Part shown: one piece after another, positions 46,115 to 57,401 of the stretch | Layout of the letters: each line of letters opens with the position of its first letter | Numbering within the stretch: position 1 is the first letter of the stretch | Assembly: GCA_036346225.1 (NCBI GenBank) | Contig: JARFIW010000668.1 | Location: 310,001-374,000, forward strand | Direction: 5' to 3' | Length of the DNA: 64,000 bases | Source of the DNA: Platerodrilus igneus | Lineage: Eukaryota; Arthropoda; Insecta; Coleoptera; Lycidae | Notes under the pieces: model-generated | What the model was told of the DNA's origin: nothing | What the model saw: the letters and a program-made list of their open reading frames with translations, nothing else | The model's database searches: none | Made by a program: the position numbers and the translations under genes

Positions 46115-47524
46115 TGCTATGTGCATTGACGTAGCCTAGAAAAAAAACAAAAAAAAAATGGACCGGGCTCAATCGGCGAGTGGGCAGAGTATTATACCTA
46201 CAACAAAAATTAAGGGAGGCCTGAAATAAAGTAAGAAAAATTACACACATTCATTCATACTTAAAACACAACATATCAACAAAAGAAACCTATAATTAAA
46301 CACAATATGTACACGCAATAAATAATTACACACTAAATCTAAAGAAAAATATCAACCAAAAGAATAAATAATTTTTTTTTAAATGGTGAGCTGCCGGTTT
46401 TAGGTTACTCCCTAGGTTGAGTTTCAGCAAAAAAAGAAATTAAGCGAAATTACTTCTCTAAAACCAAAAGCTCTAAATCAGCATGGTAAATCTAAAACTA
46501 AGTATATACATCTAATGGCAACAACATTTTCAAACGTCCCAGCAAGCCTTCAAATCATTTTCACTTTAATAAGTTATACACTCTTAGTTATTTAAAGCAA
46601 AGAGTAATGCATTCATATAGTGTCAATAAATCTCAAACTAATTCACTAATTGTCGTCTAAACAGGATTAAATTTAGGAATGCACAAGCTTAAACCGGAAA
46701 TCCCAACCGATATGGGAGCAATCGTAAATGATGGAGAAAGAAAACACTCACCCTCGAAGTTGCTGACGTTGGGGTTGAGTCACTAGCTGGTTCACAGCAA
46801 CAAGTAGGTGGACCTACACCCAGAAAGAACGCACTTGGCCTCCCATTACAGCAAGGGACGACCATTCATCGTGGTTTTAAGGCCACCGGAAGAAGCTAGA
46901 GCAATTACCACTAAAAATTTATTTAATTTCGACAAAAAATATAATTTTCTAAAAACCCTAAATACCAACCACACAGTATTGCGTGCGCGAAATTTTCATA
47001 ACAAAAAACGGAAACAACCAAACATTCTTACACGTGTCTTCGTTGTGTAAATTGAAAAGCAAATAAAAATCAATTTCATTCAACCAGTGACCAGAGTTCA
47101 AAGTAATATTTCTATTCAGAATTAACCTGGAAAAACACAGTTTATATTGGGAAAATACGCAGCTTTAATTCTATGAATTCTTCCTACGGAAAACACATAA
47201 GAAGCAATTATTGGATACTTGGAACACTATCTGAGTATAGCGTAAACTTTACGTTAGGGAATTCTGGGAAGTAGAATTTATTCTTAATTAGCGGAAGTAT
47301 TTACCGAATAAAATATACAGGATATTTATTTTATCGAATAAAGTTTCGTTTTAGAAGAAAAGTGGATTTTAGTTGAAAATTATTAGCCAGCGTATTTCTT
47401 TTTAATTATGAATCGTTTAACCGTAGACATGGAATTTAGATAAACGGATAATTAATTAGCAAAGGATTTGAGTTGAAAATTATTGTAAATAAAATAACCA
47501 ATTATTGCCGAAAATGAACGTAAT
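46115..47524 (-). mobile_element. LTR-type insertion 2 inside Gypsy remnant 2
   Basis: Flanked by acgat (46110-46114 and 47525-47529). Removing it joins RNase H sequence exactly as in Gypsy remnant 1. It shares the accgggctcaatcgg block with insertion 1 in the same orientation. On minus it has a GC-richer exon-like block (46870-46750) ending in a GGTGAGTG donor-like site. There are no gag or pol genes, so a solo LTR is likely. The start is TG; the far end (taat) has lost CA. Confidence 0.6.
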
Positions 47525-48344
47525 ACGATAATTTTTTATATCCGCGAGATCTTTTTTAATTATCGTCGTTAATGTTTGGCGATTGGTGCAAAAACATTGT
47601 TCTGACCGTACACGTACAAAATGAAATTTTTAAAGTCTATGAACATGCAAGCACTTCTTTTTCTTTCTGGGCATACTGTTTTTCAGTAGCTGTTAAACAA
47701 CGCAAGATAAATGTAACGGGTTTAAGTTTCTGCAAAAGACATGTGTATCCTTTGACAAATCACACAGAATTTCAGTTGGTTTTTAAAATCAAATGGCTAT
47801 CGTACTACAATATTACTGACCATTTCTTTAATTTTATTAAATTTGTCCAAAAATATGCCACATTATTTTTTAATAATTCCCTTAAAGCTGATATTGTATT
47901 ACTCAAATTCGGTAAAAAGTTTCTTATGAAATTTAATAATTTATCATTCCCAAGAATTTTTGTAAATCTTTTTTATTCTCAGCGTGTTTTAATTCTTTAA
48001 TACTTTTTACTCTTTCAGGATCACAAAACATAGCCTCTTCGCTAAATAAACAGCCTAAATATTTAACTTTACTTTTAAAAAACTGTAATTTATCTGGGTT
48101 AAAAACTTGATATTCCTGGATCATGTAATTCCAACAACCTGTTGAACTATGCTTTCCAATTCATAAACCGAGTTAGCCGCAAATATAATGTCGTCAAAAT
48201 ATGGTACTACACCATTAATACTACCGAAGTATTTATTTACTAATTTGCTAAAAATTTCGAGTATTTCTGATAATCCAAATGGTGCTCGTTTGTAAGTATA
48301 ATTGTCAATTAGGGTATTGAAGGTGCATAATTTAATATTTTGAT
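47525..48344 (-). pseudogene. Gypsy remnant 2: RT end and RNase H
   Basis: Near 48195 the minus strand has the RT active site in the form PYFDDIIFAANSV. The frame 48124-47933 follows with FNPDKLQFFKSKVKYLGCLF and KDLQKFLGMINY, the classic Gypsy RT-to-RNase H connection. RNase H (about 47890-47530) is broken by frameshifts but keeps AEKEVLACS-like and TTIIKKDLADIKN segments. The copy is truncated at 48344, where an RTE tail begins. The plus ORF 47572-48000 is a shadow. Confidence 0.82.
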
Positions 48345-48913
48345 CATCATCAATAGGTTTTCAGTCCTGGAACTGGTTAGACGTGTACCCTCTTTGTTTT
48401 CTATTCTGAACTAACCTTCACATTTCCTTGAATTTTGCAGTCTGCATCTATCACTATCTGCATGCGAAAGTCTGAACTCGGTCTACCTTTACTTCTTTTT
48501 TCCTATCTCTGCCGGTAATATATCCCATACTATTTCCAAAAAAATGGTTTAGAACGTATCTTGCCCTTCTATATATTCTATTTTTTTCTGTTTTCCGCAG
48601 ATATATTTATTTCTCTACTATTTCTATAACCTATTTGTTATTAACTTTGTCTGTCCATACTACCATCCTCAAACATCTGAAGCACAACATTCCAGAAGGC
48701 TTCTATCTCTTTCTGTCTGCTTTCCTACTGCCCCTATTTTATAGACGCACTGTGCTGTGCTCCACACATATGCTTTCAACAGTTTTCTTTCTGTTTCTAT
48801 GTTTGTTGTCTTTGAACATATCCGCTGTTCTTTCTTATTTGATGCAGTTCGGTCACCTTCTATTGTTTTACAGGTATATACCCTATTTCCCCGATATTCA
48901 GTGGTATGTGAAG
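48345..48913 (-). mobile_element. RTE 3' fragment
   Basis: Starts with the family tail (atcatcatcaa) and covers the divergent third C-terminal region and part of the untranslated module, then stops where a SINE begins. It is a typical 5'-truncated copy. Confidence 0.8.
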
Positions 48914-49220
48914 GGGGGGAGGGTGTCGCCATGGACCAATGTAGTAAGCGTAAGACCAAGGATATCAAGGTCCTGGGTTTAAATCCCGACACGGCCGACT
49001 GCTTGAAAAATGGCAGCTGAGCATTTTTCACACAAATTACGCCCTCGTTCGGATGAGAGGTAAAATAAAGGTCCCCTGTGAGAGTGTTGTCACGCACGTT
49101 AAAGATCCCTACCTTGTCTGGAACGGCAAGGGTTCGGCAAAATTCTAAATTTTAGGCAGCATAAAACTCCTCCTGGCCAATGTAGTACCTTGGGGTGGAG
49201 CATTGGAAATGTAAATGAAC
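48914..49220 (+). mobile_element. SINE copy 2 (second subfamily)
   Basis: Flanked by ggtatgtgaag (48903-48913) and ggtatgtaaag (49221-49231). The tRNA-like head differs from the main subfamily (tcgccatggaccaatgtagtaa) and has a B box variant ggtttaaatcc. The body and tail hairpin are as in the other copies. Confidence 0.85.
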
Positions 49221-49233
49221 GGTATGTAAAGAA

Positions 49234-49501
49234 GGCGGCTCCGTGGCGTAGTGATATGTGTGTGACTACTACGCCCAAGGTCCCGGGTTCGAATCCCGAC
49301 ACGGTCCGCTTGAAAAATATTAGACGAGCATTTTTCACAAAAATACACTCTCGTTCGGATGAGAGGTACAATGAAGGTCTCGTGTGTAAGTGTTGTTACA
49401 CACGTTAAAGATCCCTACCCTGCTTAGAACAGCAAGGGTTCGGCAAAATTCAAATTTTCCAGGTAAAAAATTCGCTTCCTGGCCAATGTAGTACCTTCGG
49501 G
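49234..49501 (+). mobile_element. SINE copy 3 (main subfamily, 3' truncated)
   Basis: The complete tRNA-like head carries A box tggcgtagtga and B box ggttcgaatcc, then the SINE body. It ends inside the tail hairpin at cttcggg. It lies directly after copy 2. Confidence 0.88.
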
Positions 49502-49563
49502 TTAAAATTAAAGTTAAAGATGTTTTTTTCTGGTGTTGACGTCCATCGACAATAACGCTGTAC

Positions 49564-50040
49564 CATGGTTTACATTCTAGATGTACAAGGCTTCCAGTAT
49601 AACACAAGCGAATTTTTTATTAAAGAAGTGGGGTTTTTGACGTGCAAAACGACGAAGTATAGCACGAACTATTAGAGAGGCCGTTATTCTATAGTTATTT
49701 GAGTGAAAATTTCAAGAAACATTGCGAATGGCTCCGGAAGCACATGCAAGGCTTAGCTGGGAAAATCCATCAACAAATCTGTTATAACTAGACGTTCTCA
49801 CCTTATACCCGCAGACTATTATACCGCCTCATGTTACAATTTATGTGAAAGAACTGGAAAAGCAACGTATCGTATATCCAAGTGTATGTCGTGCAATAAT
49901 GTTGTAAATATTGAAGAATTTAACGTATCGAATTTGAAAACGTTAATGATGGATCGTGTAGGATTTGGTCATTGCTTTGTGCATATGGGTAACCGTTTAG
50001 AATACGCAAAACAAAATGTTGTATTTATTTATAAAACAAT
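49564..50040 (+). pseudogene. Unfamiliar degenerate protein (MVYILDVQGF family)
   Basis: The ATG at 49564 opens MVYILDVQGFQYNTSEFFIK, continues in shifted frames (SENFKKHCEWLRKHM near 49710; HVTIYVKELEKQR near 49835), and ends with LMMDRVGFGHCFVHMG and a VVFIY tail at 50040. At least three frame changes occur. The layout recalls a protein of about 180 residues that I believe recurs in insect genomes in connection with mobile DNA, but I cannot name its family. The opening D..G...F..KE pattern is vaguely nuclease-like, which is only a suggestion. Confidence 0.45.
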
Positions 50041-50319
50041 AAAATGTATATTTCAACATTTATAAATTTTATACTGCGCTTTGCTTTAATTCTGTTTAAT
50101 CCTATTGTATAGAATTTTACTTTTACGAAAACAAACATTTTAGTACATAGACCATTCGAGTATGAGTAAGTGCATTATTATTATTATTACAGTTTCATAT
50201 AGAAATTAAATTTTTTTATCGACATTGGGAATTAAAACCCATTAGATCTTTGACAAAATTCTAGACTAATTTTATAGATCAGACTACTGGAACATAAGAA
50301 ATGTTGGTGATCCTAAGAA

Positions 50320-50375
50320 AACTTTTGTTGAACGATTACGCGGATAATAGTATTTATGGAAAGTTGTACGGAAAT
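50320..50375 (+). pseudogene. Possible family-B DNA polymerase motif
   Basis: Translates as LNDYADNSIYGKLYGNFSK. NSxYG is the core of region III of B-family DNA polymerases, and the GK.. extension is seen in protein-primed types. The Lys normally placed before NS is missing and no other polymerase motif is visible nearby. It may be coincidence. Confidence 0.25.
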
Positions 50376-50559
50376 TTTTCAAAATGATTAGTAAGGACGA
50401 CGGCAATTTTTAATTCTCGTAAATACAATTAAACATTACTAGTATTATGGAAAACAAAATTTCACTTCCAAAAAATTTACAAAACTGGAGGACAGTGGAC
50501 AACGTTGATAAGGTTATAAGTGGTTTGCATTAGTAAGTCGTTAATTTAATAACAATGAA

Positions 50560-51489
50560 ATGCATTCTCCTTGGTGATATGCTTAGAAACTGTCAAGTTT
50601 CGTAGGAATATCCGAGTTTTCAGTTCTAAAGAATTACATTTCGAGCTTGCGGGTATTTAAAATAATAATTATAAGCTTCCTACATTAAGCACCAATTAAC
50701 CGCGGTAGTATAATGAGAAACTAATAGTTACATTTAATAACAATGCATGTATTTTCGCTCGGTGATTCATTTATAAAATAGACAAGTCTGCGATTTCCAA
50801 AAATATAACCTACACGTTATTTAAAATTTAATTGTTTTATTAGTGACCATCCTGCAGACAATAGCATGATATACCGTTAGTAAACGCTTAAAGTGTTTTC
50901 TTAAGTTTCTCTTTGAAATATTTAAGACATCAGATTTTGAGAACAATGTGCAATTGTTAGTCTTTAAGGCTTTTTAGAGTTAATCTTATTTTGAAAATTC
51001 CTAAAGATTTGGGGTTCCCAGAAAAATGTAGACCAAACTTATGTTTCATACTTTAAGACGATTTTAGGTAACTTCCTAAAATCAGGGGGATAACTTTGTA
51101 AGGGTGGTTTGATTTTTAGCTTTAAAGGGATGTAACGCCTCGGGGCGGTTTGTTTTTAAACATTCAAACAGGGTTGGATGAGAAAATTCTAGATCAGGTT
51201 AAAATGGTTAGTGGAGGAAAACTTTGGTTATACACGTTAATCAAGCATAGTCGAAGAAAACTTTTATTAAGAGGTTTGTGGCTTTAAAGGGGTGTAACTT
51301 TGTAAGAGGTAGTCTGATTTAAAAAATTTAAACAGGGTTAGATTGTCCAGAAAATTCTAGATCAGGCTAAATTGGTTAGTCGAAGAAAACTCTTACCTAG
51401 GTTAGATATGATTGTAAAGAGCAATATGATTGTAAGGTGGCCTGATTCAACCATCAACATTCTACTAGGGTGAATACTTTGTTGGTAAT
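50560..51489. other. No gene seen
   Basis: AT-rich; a phrase of about 90 bp around gggtgtaac and gtctagatcagg-like text recurs loosely at 51110-51380. No coding domain. Confidence 0.4.
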
Positions 51490-52670
51490 ATTTTCGATCT
51501 TAACAAGGCATTTGAATGTGTGGACCACTGTCTGTTGATAGGGAAATTAAAATTATTAAATTTTGATGTTAGTAGTGTGAATATGATTTCTTCATACTTA
51601 TCCAAAAGATCTCAGTGTGTGTATAAAAGTACTTTGGCCTTGTGGGTGTTTCATGTGGCGTGCCTCAAGGATAAAAAATGGGAGCATTACTATTCCTATG
51701 TTTTATCAATGATTTCTCAAATGCGATTACTAATGGTGGCATAATCCTATATGCAGATGATACAACTGTATATCATCAGGGCAATGATATTGAGAATATA
51801 TTTCATGACAGTGAGGTAGCTATTAAAGCTGCTAATAATTGGTTTAAGATCAATAAGGTAGCTTTAAATAATGATAAAACTTAGCGACTGATCTTTACCC
51901 TACAAAAGGAGAATTTGCTTGATAAAGATCCTGTGTAAAATTTTTGGGCATAACATTGGACTTTTCATTAAATTGAGACAAACATTGAAACAAACTGAGT
52001 AGTACATTATCTCAGTCTATTTACTTCTTGTACTACTTTTAAAGAATTCTGCTTCTTTAGAGGTTTTAAAATCTGCATATTTTGTCATTTTTATTGCTGT
52101 CTAACTTATGCAGTTCTATTAAGGGCGCACGCAAGTACCATTAAGCGTGTATTTAGATTGCAGCGCCGTGCTATTTGTGTTATTACGAACCAAAGGTATC
52201 GATCTGATTGTCGTGAGTTTTTCACTAAAATTAAAATTCTTACATTTCCCAGTATTCATATTTGGAATTGTTTATTATTTGTTAAAAAACATTCAATTCA
52301 ATATATGCAGCATAGTGATCTTCATATGTTCAATACTCGTTGCAGAACGAATTTGGTTACACCATTACATCGGCTTTCTAAGAGCAAGTATGAAGCTAAT
52401 TATTATAGCTGTATATTTTACAACTGCTTACACATTAGTATTAAGAATTTGCCTATTAAATCGTTTAAAAAGATTATTAAAAATTACTTACTTGATTATG
52501 GCTTTTATTCGATTGTTGAGTTTTGAGCAAAGTGAACTGCTTTAGACTTTCAGTGGACTCTTCTACTAGTTAAACAAAAATCTATATTATAGATTTTTTT
52601 GACAATATACTATTCAGCAGTGTGGCAATGCATGTATTTAAAATAAATAAATACATAAATAAATAAATTA
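51490..52670 (+). mobile_element. CR1/Jockey-like LINE, 5'-truncated
   Basis: RT from the palm onward, then a C-terminal tail and an (AAAT)n-like end at 52640-52670. It is a different family from the LINE at 28-31 kb, judging by the protein. Confidence 0.75.
51493..52526 (+). pseudogene. LINE reverse transcriptase, partial
   Basis: Begins with FDLNKAFECVDHCLLIGKL (palm, first Asp region changed), then SYLSKRSQCV. A frame change leads to GALLFLCFINDFSNAI and the catalytic ILYADDTTVYH near 51755, then NNWFKINKVALNNDKT. After a decayed stretch, 52158-52526 gives the C-terminal domain (LQRRAICVI with KILTFPSIHIWNCLLFVKK). Several frameshifts and stops. Confidence 0.8.
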
Positions 52671-54631
52671 TATAACAAATAACTTTTATCCAACAATAAT
52701 ATAAATTAAATAAATTCACATGCGTTAGTGATATAAAAAAATTATTAGTTAAACAACATTTTGTTTCTTATGATTTACATGAGCATCGGATCTGATAATC
52801 ACGTACAAACTTAAACAAATCTGTACTTTAAATTATTTTACAAATGTTATTATTAAAACTCCAAACATACAAAATTTATAACAATTATTACTTTCAGCAA
52901 AAGGTATACGCTAATTAAAAACAATTAAATAGTCAACATATGATCATCATTTTTGACAGTGGGGTACCGGGCCTTGCAAACTGGAACGATTAAAATTTCT
53001 CTTGGCTGCTCGTGACATATCCGTTGTGGAAGAAGGACTTACAAAAACAATTAACAGACCCATTTGGGGTCTAGGAAAAAATCACTTACCCATAACCACT
53101 GGCTGCTGGCGGCTACCTTTAGGCTGGTTAGGTACAGGTTCCAGTTGGGTAACAAAAGGCGATGGTGCCAGACTGATGTAATACATGATGGATAAGCTCA
53201 CGGATATTCAAAAAATGTTGGTCGGCTAGAGAGTACATGTGGCCTAGCAAGTGGCTTCTGATCCTTCGACCTATTGTCTGTTGCATGATAGTTATTGGTA
53301 CTATAAAGGTCTTTGTGGTGGCTCACCCTACTGAGGGATTGGGCATCAACGACTTTCCAACGTGCTTGACTAGAAGATCATGTGGAAGTCAACGGATTTA
53401 AAAAATTACTTGTAAGGACAGTTCAACCGGGGAAAATCTTATCAGAACAAATGTTTAATTTCCACGCGCTGTGGAATGAAACAGGTTCAAACCATGAGGT
53501 ACTTCTTGAACAATAAGGTGTTTACACGGACTTTTGGAAAATTAAATTGCCATTTATGATTTTGTAAAGCAGATTTCAAAACAGCTGAATTGTTTTTTAC
53601 ATAATTTTGAATGCAATATGTAGAACTTAACCTTGTAATTGAAATAAATTAGAAAATAACCATTCAGATGTTGTTTCCATATGGGACTAAGGACTTAAAA
53701 AATGAGAATTTACCTAATTTTGGCAACAAATATTCTTGGCAAATTATTTCAATTTTTTTTTCTCTCTTGCCCTTATACTTTTAGGTTGTTTCAACTAGCA
53801 ATTTTTTTTTACACACCAAAAAAAAATTGTTACAGGGTAAAGTATTCTATGAGCCGATAGTTAGTTTCCCCAGTTTCAGCATAATTTTTAAACCTTTATC
53901 TTTTAACTTTTCAACTATGTTGATTCATTACAATTAGCTTTCTAGCAAAAACGGCCACCACCTGCCACTACCCCTCAGGAATCATCTAACTTTAGTGCGA
54001 CGTTATGTATAATGTTGTGTATATGCTACGTTGTTAGTGCCGTTACAATGATTATGTCAGTTGTCACTGATAGAGATTCAACTTAAATATGAGTTACAAA
54101 AGTAGAGGCTATTAAATAGATAAATGCAGTACTTGATTTGGTAAGAACTATTCTTTTACTTAAAAGTGTGACGAAAATTTTAGTTATGGCCACGAGTCTT
54201 ACTTTTCTTTACAATCCTTGCTCAGAAACTGTTTTTATTGAAAATCAACAGCTAGGAGAAAGGTTTTATCAATTTTATATTTTATTTTAGATACTTTCTT
54301 AGTATGGTCTTATGTTTGTTATGGCCACCATAAGAGTGAGTAATTTACTTTTAAACTTTTAGGCTGGTTGCATTTATTGTAACTCATTTACTCTTTATAG
54401 TAGGACTGAAAGTGAAATGCTTTAACTATCGAAGCATAAAATATAAAAATTAGCTTACTTACAGTTTCAAAACTTGGATGTTTAAATTTTTCAACTAAAT
54501 GTAAATTTTTCAACTGCCCAATTTTTGGTGGAGTTCCCTCTGCATATGCTCTCCCCTCCCACTTTATAGTTTTGTTTGTAATAGAATGGAGTAAATAAAA
54601 TAATTGCTTACTATAAAATTTATAATTGATA
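52671..54631. other. Mostly non-coding; two exon-like spots
   Basis: AT-rich except for a GC-richer island at about 52960-53500. On minus that island contains an ATG-opened frame (53186-53090, starting MYYISLAPSPFVTQ) running into GTAAGTGAT, a consensus donor. A second minus spot (54560-54463) encodes GRAYAEGTPPKIGQLKNLH then KFKHPSFET and also ends at GTAAGTAAG. Neither is recognised. They may be exons of a host gene or leader exons of lost elements. Confidence 0.35.
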
Positions 54632-54738
54632 ACTTCGACCAAAAAAAAATCGGTTGTAAGAAATAAAACGAGCATTCTCAAGGAAGGTTTATTTTCAACT
54701 AACTCTACAGCGCTGCACTTAATTTATTTTATCATCCC
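54632..54738 (-). repeat. 3' LTR of Gypsy element 3
   Basis: 107 bp matching 60779-60884 at most positions, including aaacgagcattctcaag and ggtttattttcaac. Confidence 0.7.
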
Positions 54739-54799
54739 ATGCAGTAGCAGTAGCAGTAACATGCAGTAGCATTTAAAACGTGTTTTATATTAGGTCCGT

Positions 54800-55553
54800 G
54801 TAGTATTTTGTAAACGTCCTGCCCGTAAGGCAGCTTCCTCGATTACTAACAATTGTTCTTGGAACTCCAAAATTCTCTATTACGTCGTCTAGGAATTTAA
54901 TCTGTGGTCCCGTCTGCTTTCAAAAATACAAACTTCGTGAAAGAGTCGACGATAGCTATCAAATACTGATTATTTCTTTTGGATTTCACAAACGGACCTA
55001 GGTAGTCTATATGTATAGTATCGAAAGGAATGGCGAACTTTTAGATCGGATGCAAATAACCAGTTTGCTTCTTTCCTGACTCCTTATTATAAAGACAAGG
55101 TAGGCAAGAACCGACAAATTTTTTTACATACCGTCTCATGCTTGAAAACCAATACAATTTACTTATAGCCAAAATTGTTTTGTCGACTGATAAGTACCCA
55201 ACACCATAGTGGAAATGAAGTAAAACTTGACGTCTGGTTGTCCTAGACACAACCCACTTTTTACCATCAGACGTTTATTCGTATAACTGTCCGTCTTCTA
55301 AACTATATTCGCTATGAATTAGTTTTCCTTCTTGATTCGTTGGGTTCTTTCCCAACATTTCCATAAGGTACTTGCATCGATCGTCCGTCAATTGGGCCTC
55401 TAGAACCCAGTCATCATTACTGATGTAAACGTTTAATACGTTAGCAGTGTTTTCGATATGGTTCATAGGATTTCTGCTTAAAGCAACATCATAGGCCATT
55501 TTTAGTCCCGGTCTGTACTCCATATCGAAAGTAAATTCTAGAATAAAAAGCAT
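54800..55553 (-). pseudogene. Gypsy 3 RNase H end and integrase
   Basis: The frame 55553-55275 has MEYRPGLKMAYDVALSRNP, the end of RNase H, followed by the linker. The frame 55250-55041 carries the integrase zinc finger: LLHFHYGVGYLSVDKTILA with the two His, then GSCLPCLYNK with the Cys pair. Below 55020 a shifted frame gives IDYLGPFVKSKRNNQYLIAI (first catalytic Asp). The integrase is cut before its C-terminus. Confidence 0.8.
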
Positions 55554-56500
55554 GCACCTTCCACTCCTCAGAACCAGATCTCTTTACAGAAAGTAATACG
55601 AATGGCGTTACAATCTGTTACAACATTGAATTGTATGCCTATTAGATATATTCGAAAACTCTTCAAAGAGGTTACTACAGCAATTGTTTGTAATTTGCAG
55701 GAATGATAACTTTATTCTTCCTTAGTAGTCTGCCTTGAATAATACATGACAAGTTTCAGACAACCATCGTGTCTTTGTAACACAATGCCAGCAAGTCCCT
55801 TCTGGGAAGCATCCGTATGGACTTCTGTTGGCAGTTTTTCATTGTAGAGGGGTCTAGAAACGAGTTCCTTTTTAAGGGCATCGAATGCTATACGTTGATT
55901 CGATCCCCATCGGAACTCTGAATTCTTTTTGTGTCAACATGGTTAAGGGACATGCAGTGGTTGCAAAATCTTTAATGTATTTCTTAAAATAACTGGCTAA
56001 TCCAAGGAATTGACGGACATTATGTACACTAATCGGATCTGGAAAGTTTTTAGCGGTTTCTGTTTTACGATATCCGGGTTGAACTCTTTCTCGAGAAATT
56101 TCGTGACTCAGATACTCAATTTTTTCGGAAGAAAATTAACTCTTGGACAATCTGAGGGTTAAACCAGCATTTTGGAGAGAAGTTAAAACATCCTTTAAAA
56201 TTTTAAGCCCCCATTCGAAATTCATGGAAGGGAGTAATAAATCGTCCATGTAGGCAAGAACACTACCGTAACGTAAGTTATCCAAAAGTTTGTTTAGAGT
56301 TCGTTGAAAGACCGTTGGTGCATTGCATAACCCAAACGGGACGGGAAGGTATTCGTAATGGCCACCAGGTGTGATAAATGCTGTTTTCGGTATTGCCGAG
56401 TCATCGACGACAATTTGATGATAGACGTTCGCTAAATCGAGCCTCGTGAAATAATGACAATCCTTTCAAGAAAATCGTCTGCACGCGGCAAGGGAAATCT

Positions 56501-56754
56501 CAAGATCCCGGGTTCGAATCCCGACACGGTCCGCTTGAAAAATGTTAGGCGAGCATTTTTCACAAAAATACACCCTCGTTCGCATGAGAGGTAAAATGGA
56601 GGTCCCGTGTGTGAGTGTTGTCACGCACGTTAAAGACCCCTACCTTGCTTGGAACAGCAAGGGTTCGGTAAAATTCCAAATTTTCCAGGTAAAAAAAACT
56701 CGCTTCCTGGCCAATGTAGTACCTTCGGGTGGAGCATTGGAAAATCACATGTAA
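56501..56754 (+). mobile_element. SINE copy 4 (5' truncated)
   Basis: Begins just before the B box (ggttcgaatcc), then a full body and tail ending aatcacatgtaa. It is flanked by ggcaagggaaatct (56487-56500) and ggcaagaaaatct (56755-56767). Confidence 0.9.
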
Positions 56755-56767
56755 GGCAAGAAAATCT

Positions 56768-57069
56768 GGCGTCGCCGTGGATCAGTGTAGTAAGCGTAAG
56801 ACTACGGATCCCAAGGTCCTGGGTTTGAAACTCCACACGGCTGACTGCTGGAAAAATCGTAGCTGAACATTTTTCACAAAAACTACGCCCTTGTTCGGAT
56901 GAGAGTTTAAATGGAGGTCTCGTGTGTGAGTGTTGTCACGCACATTGAAGATCCCCACCTTGCCTGAAGCGGCAAGGATTCGGCAAAATTCTAAATTTCT
57001 AGGCAACAAAAAACTTACCTCCTGGCCAATATGGTACCTTCGGGTGGATCATTGGAAATGTAAATGCAC
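56768..57069 (+). mobile_element. SINE copy 5 (second subfamily)
   Basis: The head gtcgccgtggatcagtgtag matches the subfamily of copy 2. Flanked by ggcaagaaaatct (56755-56767) and ggcaagggaaatct (57070-57083), so it used the same target as copy 4. Confidence 0.9.
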
Positions 57070-57401
57070 GGCAAGGGAAATCTGTCCTTCACACTCACAA
57101 TCTGCACACATTCGATTTTCGCAGTTCCTTTTCTTTACCGAAAGTATGGGGCTCGGGTAATGCGATTCTGACTCTCTAATTACTCTACCCTTCAGACGAT
57201 CGTCAATTATTGTTTTCACCTCTTGACGTTCGGAATGCGATAAACGATGTGGGCAATAGACCACCGGTTTGTCATCGGTAAGGTGAATTGACATTTTAAG
57301 AAGATCAGTTTTCCCTAGCTGATTTGTATTTCACGCAAAACGGTGTCTAAAAGAGTTGACTAAATCAAGCAAACAATTTGCCTGGTCGCTTGTAAATTTT
57401 T

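Larger units (their letters stand above)
55560..57294 (-). pseudogene. Gypsy 3 reverse transcriptase, split by two SINEs
   Basis: The frame 57294-57084 is the RT N-terminus (VVYCPHRLSHSERQEVKTII, then IRESESHYPSPILSVKKR). After the SINE pair (56501-57069) the palm continues at 56486 and below, with a YFTRLD-like region, a PFGLCNAPTVFQR segment near 56330 and a YMDDLLLP catalytic box near 56255. RNase H follows to 55560. Frameshifts and stops are frequent. Confidence 0.75.

Noticed and set aside
47572..48000. Plus-strand ORF of 142 codons
   Set aside because: Antisense of Gypsy RNase H and RT; no family resemblance of its own.
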